64,000 nucleotides of DNA, from NCBI RefSeq assembly GCF_017254845.1, contig NZ_JAFKCU010000001.1, forward strand, positions 1,323,048 through 1,387,047, read 5' to 3'. Positions 51,990 to 61,638 of this stretch are shown here, piece after piece. Source of the stretch: Algoriphagus pacificus (GTDB lineage: Bacteria; Bacteroidota; Bacteroidia; Cytophagales; Cyclobacteriaceae). A program made the translations under genes and the position numbers. The notes below the pieces were generated by a model. The model saw nothing but the letters and a program-made list of their open reading frames with translations, was not told the DNA's origin and made no database searches. The first letter of the stretch is position 1; each line of letters begins with the position of its first letter.

Positions 51990-54494
51990 TTACAAACTAT
52001 TCAATAACCGTTCCAAACTAGCTTCGTCTTGAATCAAGACTTCTCTGGCTTTGGAGCCTTCAAATGCTCCCACGACTCCAGCTGCTTCCAGTTGATCAAT
52101 TATTCTACCTGCGCGATTGTAACCTAATTTCAGTTTACGCTGAATCAAGGAAGTACTCCCTTGCTGATGCATGACAATAAGCTTTGCAGCATCGTCAAAA
52201 AGTGGGTCCCGATCGGATAAATCTACATTTCCCACAGAGCCATCTCCCTCTTCTCCTTCAAATTCAGGCAAGAGATAAGCGTCTGAATATCCTTTTTGCT
52301 CGCCGATCCAATCACAGATAGAATCAACTTCTGGTGTATCTAGGAATGCGCATTGGATACGGATCACTTCAGAACCTTGGGATAAAAGCATGTCACCCAT
52401 ACCGATCAATTGATCGGCGCCACCAGCATCCAAAATGGTTCTACTGTCGATTTTAGAGGTTACTCTAAAAGATAATCTAGCAGGGAAATTGGCCTTGATA
52501 ATACCCGTAATGACATTAACAGAAGGTCGCTGCGTAGCAACCACCAAGTGAATCCCAATTGCTCGGGCAAGTTGCGCAAGTCTGGCAATAGGAGCTTCGA
52601 TCTCTTTTCCAGCAGTCATCATCAAATCCGCCAATTCGTCAATAACAAGCACGATATAAGGCATGTAATGATGTCCTTTTTCAGGATTCAGTTTTCTGCT
52701 GATGAATTTTGCATTGTACTCTTTTAGATTTCTCGCTCCTGCATCTTTAAGCAGGTTGTAGCGATTGTCCATTTCGATACATAGGGAATTCAAAGTATAA
52801 ATTACCTTTTTTGTATCTGTAATAATTGCTTCTTCGGCTCCTGGTAGCTTGGCTAGGAAGTGGCGTTCTATTTTATTGAAAAGTGTCAATTCCACTTTTT
52901 TAGGATCCACCAAAACAAACTTCAATTGAGAAGGGTGTTTTTTGTAAATCAAGGAGGCGAGGATCATATTCAAGCCAACCGATTTCCCTTGTCCCGTAGC
53001 ACCTGCCATAAGAAGGTGAGGCATTTTTGCCAAATCTGCTACGAATACCTCATTGGAAATTGTCTTTCCCAAAGCAATCGGAAGATCTTTATCAGATCGC
53101 ATGAATTTCTCTGTGCCCAAAACTGCCCTTGCCGGAACGAGTTCTCGGTTTTTATTAGGAACCTCGATACCAATGGTTCCTTTTCCAGGAATAGGGGCAA
53201 TGATACGGATACCTAGAGCAGCTAAACTCAAAGCGATATCATCTTCCAAATTCTTGATTTTGGAGATTTTCACTCCTGGTTCAGGTACGATTTCATAAAG
53301 TGTTACTGTCGGCCCAATGGTAGCTTTGATCTCCTGAATTCCGATTTTGAAGTTTTCAAGAGTCTCAACAATCTTGTTTTTATTGTCCTCTAATTCCTGA
53401 CGGGAAACGGTGACTTTCTGAACATCATACTCGTTCAATAGATCCAGCGTCGGATATTTATATCTAGGTAAATCTAGGGTTGGATCAAAAGGATCTAGGT
53501 TTTCAACTTCCGAAGCAGTCTTTTCTTCTCCCACAGCTTTGGTTACCGAGAAATTCTTATCCTCCGCAGAACTTGGCTTTTCAACTATTTCATCCAGTAA
53601 GTTGACTTGATTGACATGGAATAAGTCATCCTCAATGTCTTCATCCGAAGTGGAAGAAACAGGTTCATCAACCAGATCCACATCCTCATTTTTGATGATC
53701 CAATCGCTACCATCATCTTCAAATTCTTCTTCCTCATCTTCTTCTGAAATAGCCTCTATTCCTGTGGTTTTTTCAAATGGGTTTTTGGAAGAAACAGAGG
53801 ATTCCTGCAAATCATCAAGCATGTCATCACTGCTATCAGCTTTCGAAGTGAACCACTCCAACTTATCTATGTCAAAGAAGAAAATCACAAAAATCAGCAA
53901 AGCCGCTCCAATCAGGATAAAGGTGCCCCAGCTAAGGAAATCTGCTGAAAGTTTGGCTAGCTCATACCCAAATCCACCCGATAAGAAGCTCCAATAGGAA
54001 TAACCTTCTACTAAGATCACAATGTATCCAGTGAGTAGCCCAAGCCAGAAAGTGAAGAATAGGGCAAATGTGGTATATCGGGTCAGGGAGATCAGAGATA
54101 CTTTAAAGCTCCATTTAAAACCTAAAATGAAAAGGAAAGGAGGGAAAAGGAAAGCTGCAATTCCAAACCAGCGGTAAATCATCCAATGGGCAGCTTGTGC
54201 TCCAAGATACCCTAGCCAATTTCCAGCATTTCTTGCCGTTTCACGAATTTCTTCATCTCCAGGGGTATTCATGACCAGACTTTGGTCAGCTGGTCCATTA
54301 AGTAAATAGCTGATAAATGCGATGAAAAGGAATATCCCCACAGACATCAACAGAATGCCAAGGGTTAAAACCAACTTGGAGCTTTTGATTTTGCCAAAAG
54401 AAAACCCAGGGCCTTTTGGTTTTGAGGCAGGTTTCTTTTTTGCAGTTTCTCCTTTCTTTCTAAAAGTGTTGGTCCTTGGTGAATTGGTGGCCAT
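51990..54494 (-). CDS. ftsK: DNA translocase FtsK/SpoIIIE
   Basis: An 834-residue chromosome translocase. Four N-terminal transmembrane helices (about 40-200) are followed by an acidic linker (about 240-350). The motor domain has Walker A LLMAGATGQGKSVGLN near residue 500 and Walker B IVLVIDELADLMM. The C-terminal gamma winged-helix domain ends LIQRKLKLGYNRAGRIIDQL. It pumps DNA at the septum and activates XerCD recombination; a Xer gene lies nearby. Confidence 0.96.
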   Translation of the reverse strand: MATNSPRTNTFRKKGETAKKKPASKPKGPGFSFGKIKSSKLVLTLGILLMSVGIFLFIAFISYLLNGPADQSLVMNTPGDEEIRETARNAGNWLGYLGAQAAHWMIYRWFGIAAFLFPPFLFILGFKWSFKVSLISLTRYTTFALFFTFWLGLLTGYIVILVEGYSYWSFLSGGFGYELAKLSADFLSWGTFILIGAALLIFVIFFFDIDKLEWFTSKADSSDDMLDDLQESSVSSKNPFEKTTGIEAISEEDEEEEFEDDGSDWIIKNEDVDLVDEPVSSTSDEDIEDDLFHVNQVNLLDEIVEKPSSAEDKNFSVTKAVGEEKTASEVENLDPFDPTLDLPRYKYPTLDLLNEYDVQKVTVSRQELEDNKNKIVETLENFKIGIQEIKATIGPTVTLYEIVPEPGVKISKIKNLEDDIALSLAALGIRIIAPIPGKGTIGIEVPNKNRELVPARAVLGTEKFMRSDKDLPIALGKTISNEVFVADLAKMPHLLMAGATGQGKSVGLNMILASLIYKKHPSQLKFVLVDPKKVELTLFNKIERHFLAKLPGAEEAIITDTKKVIYTLNSLCIEMDNRYNLLKDAGARNLKEYNAKFISRKLNPEKGHHYMPYIVLVIDELADLMMTAGKEIEAPIARLAQLARAIGIHLVVATQRPSVNVITGIIKANFPARLSFRVTSKIDSRTILDAGGADQLIGMGDMLLSQGSEVIRIQCAFLDTPEVDSICDWIGEQKGYSDAYLLPEFEGEEGDGSVGNVDLSDRDPLFDDAAKLIVMHQQGSTSLIQRKLKLGYNRAGRIIDQLEAAGVVGAFEGSKAREVLIQDEASLERLLNSL

Positions 54495-54547
54495 GTATTC
54501 CTTTAAATCCGATTTTAAGATAAGATGATTGGATTGAGATTGGTAAT

Positions 54548-55588
54548 TTATCGAGAAAAATACGCCAATAATCCTTTCTTGATCTTTTTGATCAACCCAG
54601 GTCCCTCATAAATCATGCCCGAGTAAACCTGAACGAGGCTCGCACCAGCTTCCAGCTTCTCAATGGCATCTGCTGCGGAGAAAATACCGCCCACACCAAT
54701 GATGGGAAATGCTTTATTTGATTTTTGAGAAAGGTATCGGATCACTTCTGTACTTCTTTTTGCCAGAACTTTTCCGGAAACGCCACCAGCTCCGATTGCT
54801 TCCACTTGTGAAGAATCAGTGCTCAATTGCGAACGGTCGATGGTCGTATTGGTCGCTATTACTCCATCAATTTTTGTTTCCAAAACGATTTCCACAATAT
54901 CATCCAATTGCCCATCCGTCAGATCTGGAGCAATTTTCAATAGGATTGGTTTTGGCTTTTCTTTAAGGTCATTTGCGTTTTTTACAGCCTGAAGCAATTG
55001 CTTCAAAGGTTCTTTCTCCTGTAAGTCTCGAAGGTTAGGAGTATTCGGCGAACTCACATTCACCACAAAATAATCCACGTAAGGATGAAGTGCTTCCAGG
55101 CAAATCAAATAATCGTCAACCGCGTTTTCATTGGGAGTGACTTTGTTTTTGCCTATGTTGCCACCGACGATCACATCAGATTTTCTCTTTTTCAATCGCT
55201 CCACTGCATTCAAAACTCCACCGTTATTGAATCCCATACGATTGATCAAGGCTTCGTCTTGAGGAAGTCTAAACAGGCGAGGAAGTTGATTTCCATCCTG
55301 CGGCTTTGGTGTCAAAGTTCCGATTTCAATAAACCCAAAACCCAACATTGCCATTTCATCAATCAGTTTGGCATCCTTGTCAAAGCCAGCTGCTAATCCC
55401 ACCGGATTTTTGAATTTCAATCCAAAAACTTCTCGTTCCAAAAGCGGATCATCCAATTTAAAAGTTGACTTTACAATCGACTTTGCAATTGGGAGGTTGA
55501 ATGTCAGTTTGGTGAGGTCGAAGGTGAAATGGTGAGCATCTTCAGGATTTTTAAGGAAGAAGAGCGGTTTCAGGAGGGATTTATACAC
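54548..55588 (-). CDS. pyrD: Dihydroorotate dehydrogenase (class 2, quinone)
   Basis: A 346-residue membrane-associated flavoenzyme of pyrimidine synthesis. Signatures are [39 protein letters not shown], the catalytic-Ser region [16 protein letters not shown] and [21 protein letters not shown] chose the GTG at 55588, giving [20 protein letters not shown], because the longer frame would start with TTG inside a TAACTTTG promoter element. Homologues start at this MYK. Confidence 0.93.
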   Translation of the reverse strand: MYKSLLKPLFFLKNPEDAHHFTFDLTKLTFNLPIAKSIVKSTFKLDDPLLEREVFGLKFKNPVGLAAGFDKDAKLIDEMAMLGFGFIEIGTLTPKPQDGNQLPRLFRLPQDEALINRMGFNNGGVLNAVERLKKRKSDVIVGGNIGKNKVTPNENAVDDYLICLEALHPYVDYFVVNVSSPNTPNLRDLQEKEPLKQLLQAVKNANDLKEKPKPILLKIAPDLTDGQLDDIVEIVLETKIDGVIATNTTIDRSQLSTDSSQVEAIGAGGVSGKVLAKRSTEVIRYLSQKSNKAFPIIGVGGIFSAADAIEKLEAGASLVQVYSGMIYEGPGLIKKIKKGLLAYFSR

Positions 55589-55612
55589 GGCTTGGGGGTT
55601 CTTTTCAAAGCA

Positions 55613-55620
55613 CAAAGTTA
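55613..55620 (-). promoter_or_regulatory. -7 promoter element of pyrD
   Basis: Reads TAACTTTG on the minus strand, an exact match to the -7 consensus. It places the transcription start near 55606, a short leader before the GTG start. Confidence 0.55.
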
Positions 55621-55694
55621 ATCATTGACAGCTTGGAAAATAACAAAAAATCAGATTCTGCTAGATCGGAGATCAATGAGGTCTTACCCTATCC

Positions 55695-56336
55695 TTAGCA
55701 ACCACAATCCTTCACCATAAAACTAACTCCCTTATTGGTTGCTTTTCGAATCGCCTGGCTTACCGTACCAAAATTCCAATAATTTTCGCCCCCATCTTTA
55801 TCAGGAATTCCCCACGCATTGATCTCTGTGACGATGGCATTGTCAGAGACGATATTTCCTGAAGCTGTTTCTATCAATGCTACTCGGAGTGTAGCCGAAA
55901 TATCCTGATCTGGCGCTGGAGGATTCATTTCATAAACTTCCTGCGCAGTTCTGTAATCCCAACCATCAGAATCTACGGTTTCTCCAAGTGTAATTCCCAA
56001 AAAATAAGGATAACCTAAATCGGAATTGACTTTTGCACGTTGTACTGGATCATTGAGGTCTTTGATTCCTGATGAAAGCAATTCATAGTCCATCCGATCA
56101 TACAATTCCACTTTTGTAAACCCTTGATCTCTTAACATGGTCAAGATCTGGCTTTCCAATTGATTTTGCTCTCCAGGTGAAAGTCTGCTAAAACCAGGGT
56201 CCCAACCAAGAGGCAAAAGCAATACTCCTTCAGATTTACTCAGGCAAATATGGCATTTGAAGCGGGTATAAACTTGTGTGGAAGTGCAGGAAAAAACTAG
56301 AAAACTGATTGCGAAAAAGGAAATAAGCCTCCTCAT
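55695..56336 (-). CDS. Cys-containing lipoprotein of unknown function
   Basis: A 213-residue lipoprotein. The lipobox LVFSC places the lipidated Cys at 17. A CxxC pair (FKCHICLSKS, 28 and 31) lies near the N-terminus and a CxC pair at the very end (KDCGC, 211 and 213). The body has alpha/beta character with QILTMLRDQGFTKVELY, TLGETVDSDGWDYRTAQE and RVALIETASGNIVSD, resembling lipoproteins of the TolB/GNA1162-type fold. The four cysteines might bind a metal or form disulfides. I do not recognise a specific family. Confidence 0.65.
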   Translation of the reverse strand: MRRLISFFAISFLVFSCTSTQVYTRFKCHICLSKSEGVLLLPLGWDPGFSRLSPGEQNQLESQILTMLRDQGFTKVELYDRMDYELLSSGIKDLNDPVQRAKVNSDLGYPYFLGITLGETVDSDGWDYRTAQEVYEMNPPAPDQDISATLRVALIETASGNIVSDNAIVTEINAWGIPDKDGGENYWNFGTVSQAIRKATNKGVSFMVKDCGC

Positions 56337-56409
56337 TGATTAATTATTAAGTTGAAATGTCACGAAAATATTCTTTATACTTTTTACTTCATAGTTTAGA
56401 ATTAAAAAT

Positions 56410-57315
56410 TTATTTCCTCGGATGAAAATCTGTCAAAACCTGCCTTAGGTAATCCCGGTCTAGGTGCGTATAAATTTCTGTTGTTGTGATGCTTTCATGA
56501 CCAAGCATTTCCTGAACAGCACGAAGATCCGCGCCTCCTTCGATCAGATGCGTTGCAAAGGAATGTCTGAAAGTATGCGGACTGATGTTTTTCTCTATTC
56601 CTGCCTGCTCAGCGGTTTTCTTGATGATCAGAAAAATCATCACACGGGTTAATTTCTTTCCTCGTCTGTTTAAGAACACATATTCCTCATGTCCCTTGGC
56701 AATTGCTTGATGCACCCTGACTTCATTTTTATAGATGTTAAGGTATTTCAAAGCATCTTTTCCTATTGGAACCAATCTTTCTTTATTGCCTTTTCCCACA
56801 ACTTTCAGGAAACCCACATCCTCAAAAACTTGCCCTTTTTTAAGTTCGATCAACTCGGATACCCGTAAACCGGAGCTATAAAGCATTTCCAGCATTGCTC
56901 GGTTGCGATGTCCTTCAGGCTCCCCAAGTGGAATGGCTTCCAGAAGTTGGACAATTTCTTCATAACTCAAGGTATCTGGAAGCTTCCTACCAAGTTTTGG
57001 TGCTTCCAAAAGCTGAGCTGGATCTTCGGAAATTTTATCCTCATACATCAAAAAACGATAAAATGCCTTGATTCCTGAAATGATTCTCGCTTGGGTATAA
57101 TCCGATATTTCCAGTTGGGCGAGCTCAGTCACAAATTTCCGAAGATGCTCCAATTCAAAAGCCAAAGGGCTAGTTTCAGGAAAGTTCTTTACTGCGTACC
57201 CAGCCAATTTTTCTACATCCCGCGTGTAAGCTTCGATGGAGTTTTCACTCAGTGAGCGTTCCAATTTCAGATAATGGCGAAATTGCTTGATGTGATTTTC
57301 CCAGGTTTTAATCAT
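56410..57315 (-). CDS. Xer-type tyrosine recombinase
   Basis: A 301-residue site-specific recombinase. The N-terminal SAM-like core-binding domain (NHIKQFRHYLKLERSLSENS) is followed by the catalytic domain with Arg in SSGLRVSELIEL, Lys in VVGKGNKERLVPI, His-x-x-Arg in HTFRHSFATHL, His in LGHESITTTE and the nucleophile Tyr in TEIYTHLDRDYL. It resolves chromosome dimers with FtsK, encoded 2 kb away. The start was set at MIKTWENHIK; a longer reading would begin with TTG. Confidence 0.93.
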   Translation of the reverse strand: MIKTWENHIKQFRHYLKLERSLSENSIEAYTRDVEKLAGYAVKNFPETSPLAFELEHLRKFVTELAQLEISDYTQARIISGIKAFYRFLMYEDKISEDPAQLLEAPKLGRKLPDTLSYEEIVQLLEAIPLGEPEGHRNRAMLEMLYSSGLRVSELIELKKGQVFEDVGFLKVVGKGNKERLVPIGKDALKYLNIYKNEVRVHQAIAKGHEEYVFLNRRGKKLTRVMIFLIIKKTAEQAGIEKNISPHTFRHSFATHLIEGGADLRAVQEMLGHESITTTEIYTHLDRDYLRQVLTDFHPRK

Positions 57316-57536
57316 CGGAAGATTTAAAAATGAAAATATTGGGAAATTAGGTGCTAAAGTTGGAAGGTTCAAATGTGGAAAGGTTTTAACTTTCCAATCA
57401 GAAACCGATTACCTTTGTGGCGTCTTCATCAAACCGAATTTTGTTTTGAAATCGAGCATGACTCAAGAATCAAACACTGTGATGATTATTATCTATGTGA
57501 GATTCCATGTGACAAATAAAAATCAATAATAAACAC

Positions 57537-57950
57537 ATGAAAATATTGATCATTAACGGGCCAAATTTAAACCTTCTTGGAAAAAGAGAGCCTGAAGTCT
57601 ATGGAAGTACCTCTTTTGAGGAATTTTTTGAAAGTTTAAAAAAGACTTTCCCTGAAGTGGAGTTGGAATATTTTCAAAGCAATGTGGAAGGTGAATTGAT
57701 CAATAAAATCCATGAAGGCGGATTTTCCTATGATGCTATTTTGCTGAATGCCGGTGGCTATACCCATACCTCTGTTGCGATTTCAGATGCCATAGCAGGA
57801 GTGACCACCCCAACTTTGGAAGTTCACATTTCCAATATTTATAAACGCGAAGAATTCCGTCATAAGAGCATCATTTCCAAATCATGCGTGGGAATGATTT
57901 CAGGCTTAGGCTTGAAAGGCTACGAATTGGGAATCAGATATTTTCTTTAA
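57537..57950 (+). CDS. aroQ: 3-dehydroquinate dehydratase, type II
   Basis: A 137-residue type II enzyme of the shikimate pathway. It starts ILIINGPNLNLLGKREPEVY, with Tyr in EVYGS as the base and ILLNAGGYTHTSVAISDAI later; the conserved end has VEVHISN-type residues (EVHISNIYKREEFRH). It is well separated (more than 200 bases) from the divergent recombinase gene, with a TACCTTTG element at 57410-57417 upstream. An aminotransferase gene follows after 11 bases. Confidence 0.96.
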   Translation: MKILIINGPNLNLLGKREPEVYGSTSFEEFFESLKKTFPEVELEYFQSNVEGELINKIHEGGFSYDAILLNAGGYTHTSVAISDAIAGVTTPTLEVHISNIYKREEFRHKSIISKSCVGMISGLGLKGYELGIRYFL

Positions 57951-57961
57951 ACCTCAGACCT

Positions 57962-59017
57962 ATGTTAACTTTTGCCCCAGGGCCATCAAAAGTATATGAT
58001 GCCCTCCCCAAATACCTTCAAGATGCTTACGAAGCAGGTATTTTGAGTGCAAACCATCGGAGCAATGCTTTCATGCATCTGTATCAGGAGACTGAAACAT
58101 TGATGCGGGAAAAGCTACATATGCCCGATGATTACAAATTGCTATTTACTTCCAGTGCGACAGAAAATTGGGAAATCATCACCCAATCAATCGTAGAACG
58201 AGCAAGTTATCATGTTTATTCTGGGTCTTTTGGCAAGAAATGGATCGGCTTTGCAAAGCACATCAATCCTGCAACGGATGGTTTGAAAATCGAAGCAAAT
58301 CAGGCAATCGATGTGGCAAGTCTGGAAATCGGCGAAGGATTTGATTTGATCGCTTTGACACAGAATGAGACTGCAAATGCCACTCAAATTCCGATGTCTG
58401 TTATTGAAGCCATCAAGGAAAAATATCCTGAAAAAATGATTGCGGTGGATACTACTTCATCCATGGCTGGAATAGAGTTCGATTTTACGCTAGCGGATAT
58501 TTGGTATGCTTCGGTGCAAAAGTGTTTTGGATTGCCAGCGGGCTTAGGGATTTTGATTGTTTCACCTAAAGCCATCGAAAAATGTGAATCAAAAGGAGAA
58601 AGCGGGCGATACAATAGCTTGAGTTTTATCCTTGAAAATGCTGCTGGTTATCAAACGCATTATACCCCAAATGTGCTTGGGATTTATTTGTTGAATCGTG
58701 TCCTGAAAGACCTGCCTGAGATTCAGCATATCGATGCGAACCTTCGAGAGAGAATGCAAAAGCTGGAAAATGCAGTTGCACAAACGAAATCACTTCGTAT
58801 GCTTGTTGATAATGCCGAGACCAGAAGTACAACAGTATTGGCGGTAACCGGGCCGGAAGATTTGATCACTTCGGTAAAGAAGGATGCTGAAAAAGAAGGA
58901 ATGCAATTGGGTTCAGGTTACGGTCCTCATAAGCCAACCAGCTTCCGAATCGCTAATTTCCCAGCAATCACGAATGCTGAAATGGATAAGTTGATTTCAT
59001 TTTTATCGAGATTTTGA
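57962..59017 (+). CDS. Class V aminotransferase, probable phosphoserine aminotransferase
   Basis: A 351-residue PLP enzyme. It starts LTFAPGPSKVYDALPKYLQD; the Schiff-base Lys is in YASVQKCFGLPAGLGI, preceded by the Asp of VDTTSSMAGIEFDF. SerC-like and alanine-glyoxylate-aminotransferase-like members share these motifs. It would make phosphoserine from 3-phosphohydroxypyruvate in serine synthesis. The start was placed at the ATG 11 bases after aroQ rather than at an ATG inside aroQ. A terminator follows. Confidence 0.83.
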   Translation: MLTFAPGPSKVYDALPKYLQDAYEAGILSANHRSNAFMHLYQETETLMREKLHMPDDYKLLFTSSATENWEIITQSIVERASYHVYSGSFGKKWIGFAKHINPATDGLKIEANQAIDVASLEIGEGFDLIALTQNETANATQIPMSVIEAIKEKYPEKMIAVDTTSSMAGIEFDFTLADIWYASVQKCFGLPAGLGILIVSPKAIEKCESKGESGRYNSLSFILENAAGYQTHYTPNVLGIYLLNRVLKDLPEIQHIDANLRERMQKLENAVAQTKSLRMLVDNAETRSTTVLAVTGPEDLITSVKKDAEKEGMQLGSGYGPHKPTSFRIANFPAITNAEMDKLISFLSRF

Positions 59018-59023
59018 AAGGAC

Positions 59024-59062
59024 GACCTTTGGGGTTTTAATAACCCCGAAGGTCTTTTTTTA
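59024..59062 (+). terminator. Rho-independent terminator after the aminotransferase gene
   Basis: GACCTT-T-GGGGTT pairs with AACCCC-G-AAGGTC around a short loop (TTAAT), followed by a run of T. Confidence 0.88.
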
Positions 59063-59125
59063 ATTTCTTCCACACTCTTTTTTTTCATTTCCAACGAAGA
59101 GAAATCTTAGGAGCTTTTTGATATT

Positions 59126-59160
59126 AGATATTTCTCCTCCTTTCAGTCATTGAAATGACA
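59126..59160. repeat. Degenerate dispersed repeat ending in GAAATGACA
   Basis: AGATATTTCTCCTCC, then pyrimidine-rich bases, then TGAAATGACA. It resembles the copy at 39335-39370 (AGATTTCTC ... CGAAATGACA). It lies in the aminotransferase/marC gap. Confidence 0.5.
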
Positions 59161-59226
59161 AGCAGTTCTCAATTTCTTAATTCCGAAATCATATCTCCGC
59201 GTTCATAAATTTCCTACTTTCGCGGC

Positions 59227-59817
59227 ATGTTTGATTTGAAAGAGATTTTGTCCGTTTCCTTGATCTTGTTTTCAGTGATTGATATTCTCGGATCGATTCC
59301 GATTATCGTCAATCTTCGGAAGAAAGTCGGCCATATTGAATCCGAAAAAGCGACTTTGGCAGCAGGGATTTTAATGATCTTGTTTTTGTTTGCAGGCAAG
59401 TCTGTTCTTTCCTTGTTTGGAATCGGCGTGGAGGATTTTGCGATTGCCGGAGCCCTGATCATTTTTGCCATCGGAGCGGAAATGATTTTGGGAATCGAGC
59501 TTTTCAAACCAGATCCAGATGCTTCAGAGGGAGCTTCTATCGTCCCCATTGCTTTTCCTTTGATCGCTGGAGCAGGAACTCTTACCACTATTCTTACTAT
59601 TAAAGCTGAATTTGCCCAAATCAACATCGCCATTGGCATTCTCTTGAATTTGATTTTTGTTTATGCTGTCCTGAAAAGCACGAGTTGGCTGGAAAGAAAG
59701 CTAGGAAAGACAGGTTTGGATGTCCTAAGAAGGATTTTTGGGATTATTTTGCTTTCAATCGCAGTAAAGATTTTCAAAACAAATGCATTCCCAATCGGAG
59801 TAGATTCCGGAGTTTAA
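59227..59817 (+). CDS. MarC-family integral membrane protein
   Basis: A 196-residue protein with about six transmembrane helices (SVSLILFSVIDILGSIPIIV, ATLAAGILMILFLFAG, IAGALIIFAIGAEMILGIEL and others). The family motif PIAFPLIAGAGTLTTIL matches the conserved P-LAGPGA-T of MarC/UPF0056. The function is unknown in spite of the historical name. It is transcribed toward rnhA, 36 bases away. TACTTTCG, close to a -7 element, lies just ahead of the start. Confidence 0.88.
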   Translation: MFDLKEILSVSLILFSVIDILGSIPIIVNLRKKVGHIESEKATLAAGILMILFLFAGKSVLSLFGIGVEDFAIAGALIIFAIGAEMILGIELFKPDPDASEGASIVPIAFPLIAGAGTLTTILTIKAEFAQINIAIGILLNLIFVYAVLKSTSWLERKLGKTGLDVLRRIFGIILLSIAVKIFKTNAFPIGVDSGV

Positions 59818-59853
59818 AACTCTTCTCTTGATCATTTTCCTTTTCTTTGTACC

Positions 59854-60321
59854 ATGATTACCATTTACACGGATGGCGCTGCCAAAGGCAATCCAGGGCC
59901 AGGAGGCTATGGAGCTGTCCTACTTTTCAATAACAAAGGAGAATTACTTCGAAAAGAGCTTTCTGAAGGTTTTCGATTGACCACCAATAATCGCATGGAG
60001 CTTCTTGCCGTAATCAGAGCGCTTCAAGCTTTGAAAGTTACAGGGATACCTGTTCAGATTTATTCTGACAGCAAATATGTGGTAGATGCGATCGAAAAAG
60101 GATGGCTTTGGGGCTGGCAGAAGAAAGGCTTCAAAGACAAAAAAAATCCTGATCTCTGGTTGCGATATATTCCCCTTCACCTGAAATACAAGCCCAAGTT
60201 TATTTGGGTAAAAAGCCATGCCGGCAATCCAGAAAATGAGCGCTGTGATCAATTGGCTGTAGCCGCTGCAGAAGGGTATAATTTACCGGCAGACGCAGGG
60301 TATGAAGAAAGCCAGAAATAA
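59854..60321 (+). CDS. rnhA: Ribonuclease HI
   Basis: A 155-residue RNase H that removes RNA from RNA-DNA hybrids. Catalytic residues are visible: Asp in YTDGAAKGNPGPGGYG, Glu in NNRMELLAVIRAL, Asp in YSDSKYVVDAIEKG and Asp in NERCDQLAVAA. It lacks an N-terminal hybrid-binding domain. It is full length. Confidence 0.97.
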   Translation: MITIYTDGAAKGNPGPGGYGAVLLFNNKGELLRKELSEGFRLTTNNRMELLAVIRALQALKVTGIPVQIYSDSKYVVDAIEKGWLWGWQKKGFKDKKNPDLWLRYIPLHLKYKPKFIWVKSHAGNPENERCDQLAVAAAEGYNLPADAGYEESQK

Positions 60322-60374
60322 AGTATGAAAGCAAAAGTGAGAAAGCTGAAATTTTAAATTTCTCACTTCTAACT

Positions 60375-61496
60375 TTATAATTTGTCCATTGATTGCAGTG
60401 GAATATCTGCTCGGTTGACTTCTATAAGAGATTTATAATCTGATTTTGGGTATTGCCAGCCATCTTCACCCAATTCATAAAGCAAAGGTGATAAGTTTTG
60501 CACAGCCGCTTTGCAACCTTGGACGATTGCTCCCAATTTCCCTGTTTGCTTGGAAAGTACTGCTTCGTTTTCGATCTCGAAAGGACCTGAAAATTTCTTT
60601 TCTTTGAGCACATTGACAAAGGCTCTCCAATCCATCGAATCACCTAATCCGAATCCCGGCAATGTAGCTTCGTAATGATGTCGGTCCCAAGGATTTTTGC
60701 TGGAAGTAATTCCTAATTTTTCAGCCCATTCAGCACGAACCTCCTGCATTGGATACATATTCCCCCAGAAAGGATCTGGGTTATTTCTAGTGGATTTCAC
60801 ATGGATCCTTTTCAGACGATTCATATCTGTATTTTGAATTACAGAAACAGGATCTGTATGCTGCCAAACATCGTGTGAAGGATCATAAATCTCTCCATGA
60901 TTGGATTCAGGAACTAACTCATACATGATTTTCCTAGCTGCCAATACCCCTGTGAGATTATTGAAGGTGCCGAAATGACCTGAACTTCTCCAACCTTCCA
61001 TGGGACAGTTTTCATAGAGAACTGTCACTCCAAGGCTATTGGCGTAACGGATAATGGGGCCAAAAACCTTTTGATATTCGAGTAAATTCTTTTCAAATCC
61101 ACCTTCCTGATTTCCCAATTCATGGTTGTACCCGACAAATGTCCCAACTTTCACATCGTTTTCATCCCCGCCTAGTAAATAGGCCATTCGGATCAGGCGA
61201 AGTAAGTGGTTTTGATTTTTGATTCGCTGGGCTGGATCTCCACCAATCAGATTTTCGAACGCTCCAATCGAAAGTCTTAGAGCTGCATTATTGAATTTTT
61301 CTATCAAATACTTTGCTTCCTCAGGGCCAAAATTTTCATAATCCAAATGCGTGGCAACAAAATCGTCCCGGGTTCCATCTTTTCTGAAAACACAAAGGTC
61401 AAGACCTTGAACTCCGATTTCAGTAGCTTTTTCGATGGTTTGGTCCAGGTTGAGTTGGTCAAAGGCGGATGTCATGATCCAAATCGGATTTGCCAT
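60375..61496 (-). CDS. Sugar phosphate isomerase/epimerase-like TIM barrel protein
   Basis: A 373-residue xylose-isomerase-like barrel. Candidate metal ligands include Glu in VLYENCPMEGW, Asp in GEIYDPSHDVW, His in KRIHVKSTRNN and Glu in GPFEIENEAVL. There is no signal peptide. It is longer than the related protein at 39420-40307, and the two share only the fold. The substrate is unknown. Upstream lies the repeat-rich islet with the second GIY-YIG gene. Confidence 0.8.
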   Translation of the reverse strand: MANPIWIMTSAFDQLNLDQTIEKATEIGVQGLDLCVFRKDGTRDDFVATHLDYENFGPEEAKYLIEKFNNAALRLSIGAFENLIGGDPAQRIKNQNHLLRLIRMAYLLGGDENDVKVGTFVGYNHELGNQEGGFEKNLLEYQKVFGPIIRYANSLGVTVLYENCPMEGWRSSGHFGTFNNLTGVLAARKIMYELVPESNHGEIYDPSHDVWQHTDPVSVIQNTDMNRLKRIHVKSTRNNPDPFWGNMYPMQEVRAEWAEKLGITSSKNPWDRHHYEATLPGFGLGDSMDWRAFVNVLKEKKFSGPFEIENEAVLSKQTGKLGAIVQGCKAAVQNLSPLLYELGEDGWQYPKSDYKSLIEVNRADIPLQSMDKL

Positions 61497-61590
61497 GGTT
61501 TTTGGTTTTATGAAGGAAAAGTAAAATAAATTTTGATTTAGAAAGTTAAAGTCGAATTCTTAAAAAAGGAATTTTAAATAAGATTTAACG

Positions 61591-61617
61591 TGTCAGACCG
61601 AGCGGAGTCGAGGTCTT
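61591..61617 (-). repeat. GAGCGGAGTCGAG-type repeat, inverted copy 1
   Basis: TGTCAGACCGAGCGGAGTCG followed by AGGTCTT. It is the reverse-complement orientation of the CTTCGACTCCGCTCAGCCTG unit found at 62284-62303. Confidence 0.75.
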
Positions 61618-61638
61618 CTAAATTATCATTATTTTGGG

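Noticed and set aside
56410-57315. The tyrosine recombinase as the integrase of a mobile element
   Set aside because: It has full Xer features, sits among housekeeping genes and there are no attachment-site duplicates or cargo genes near it; ftsK is close by.
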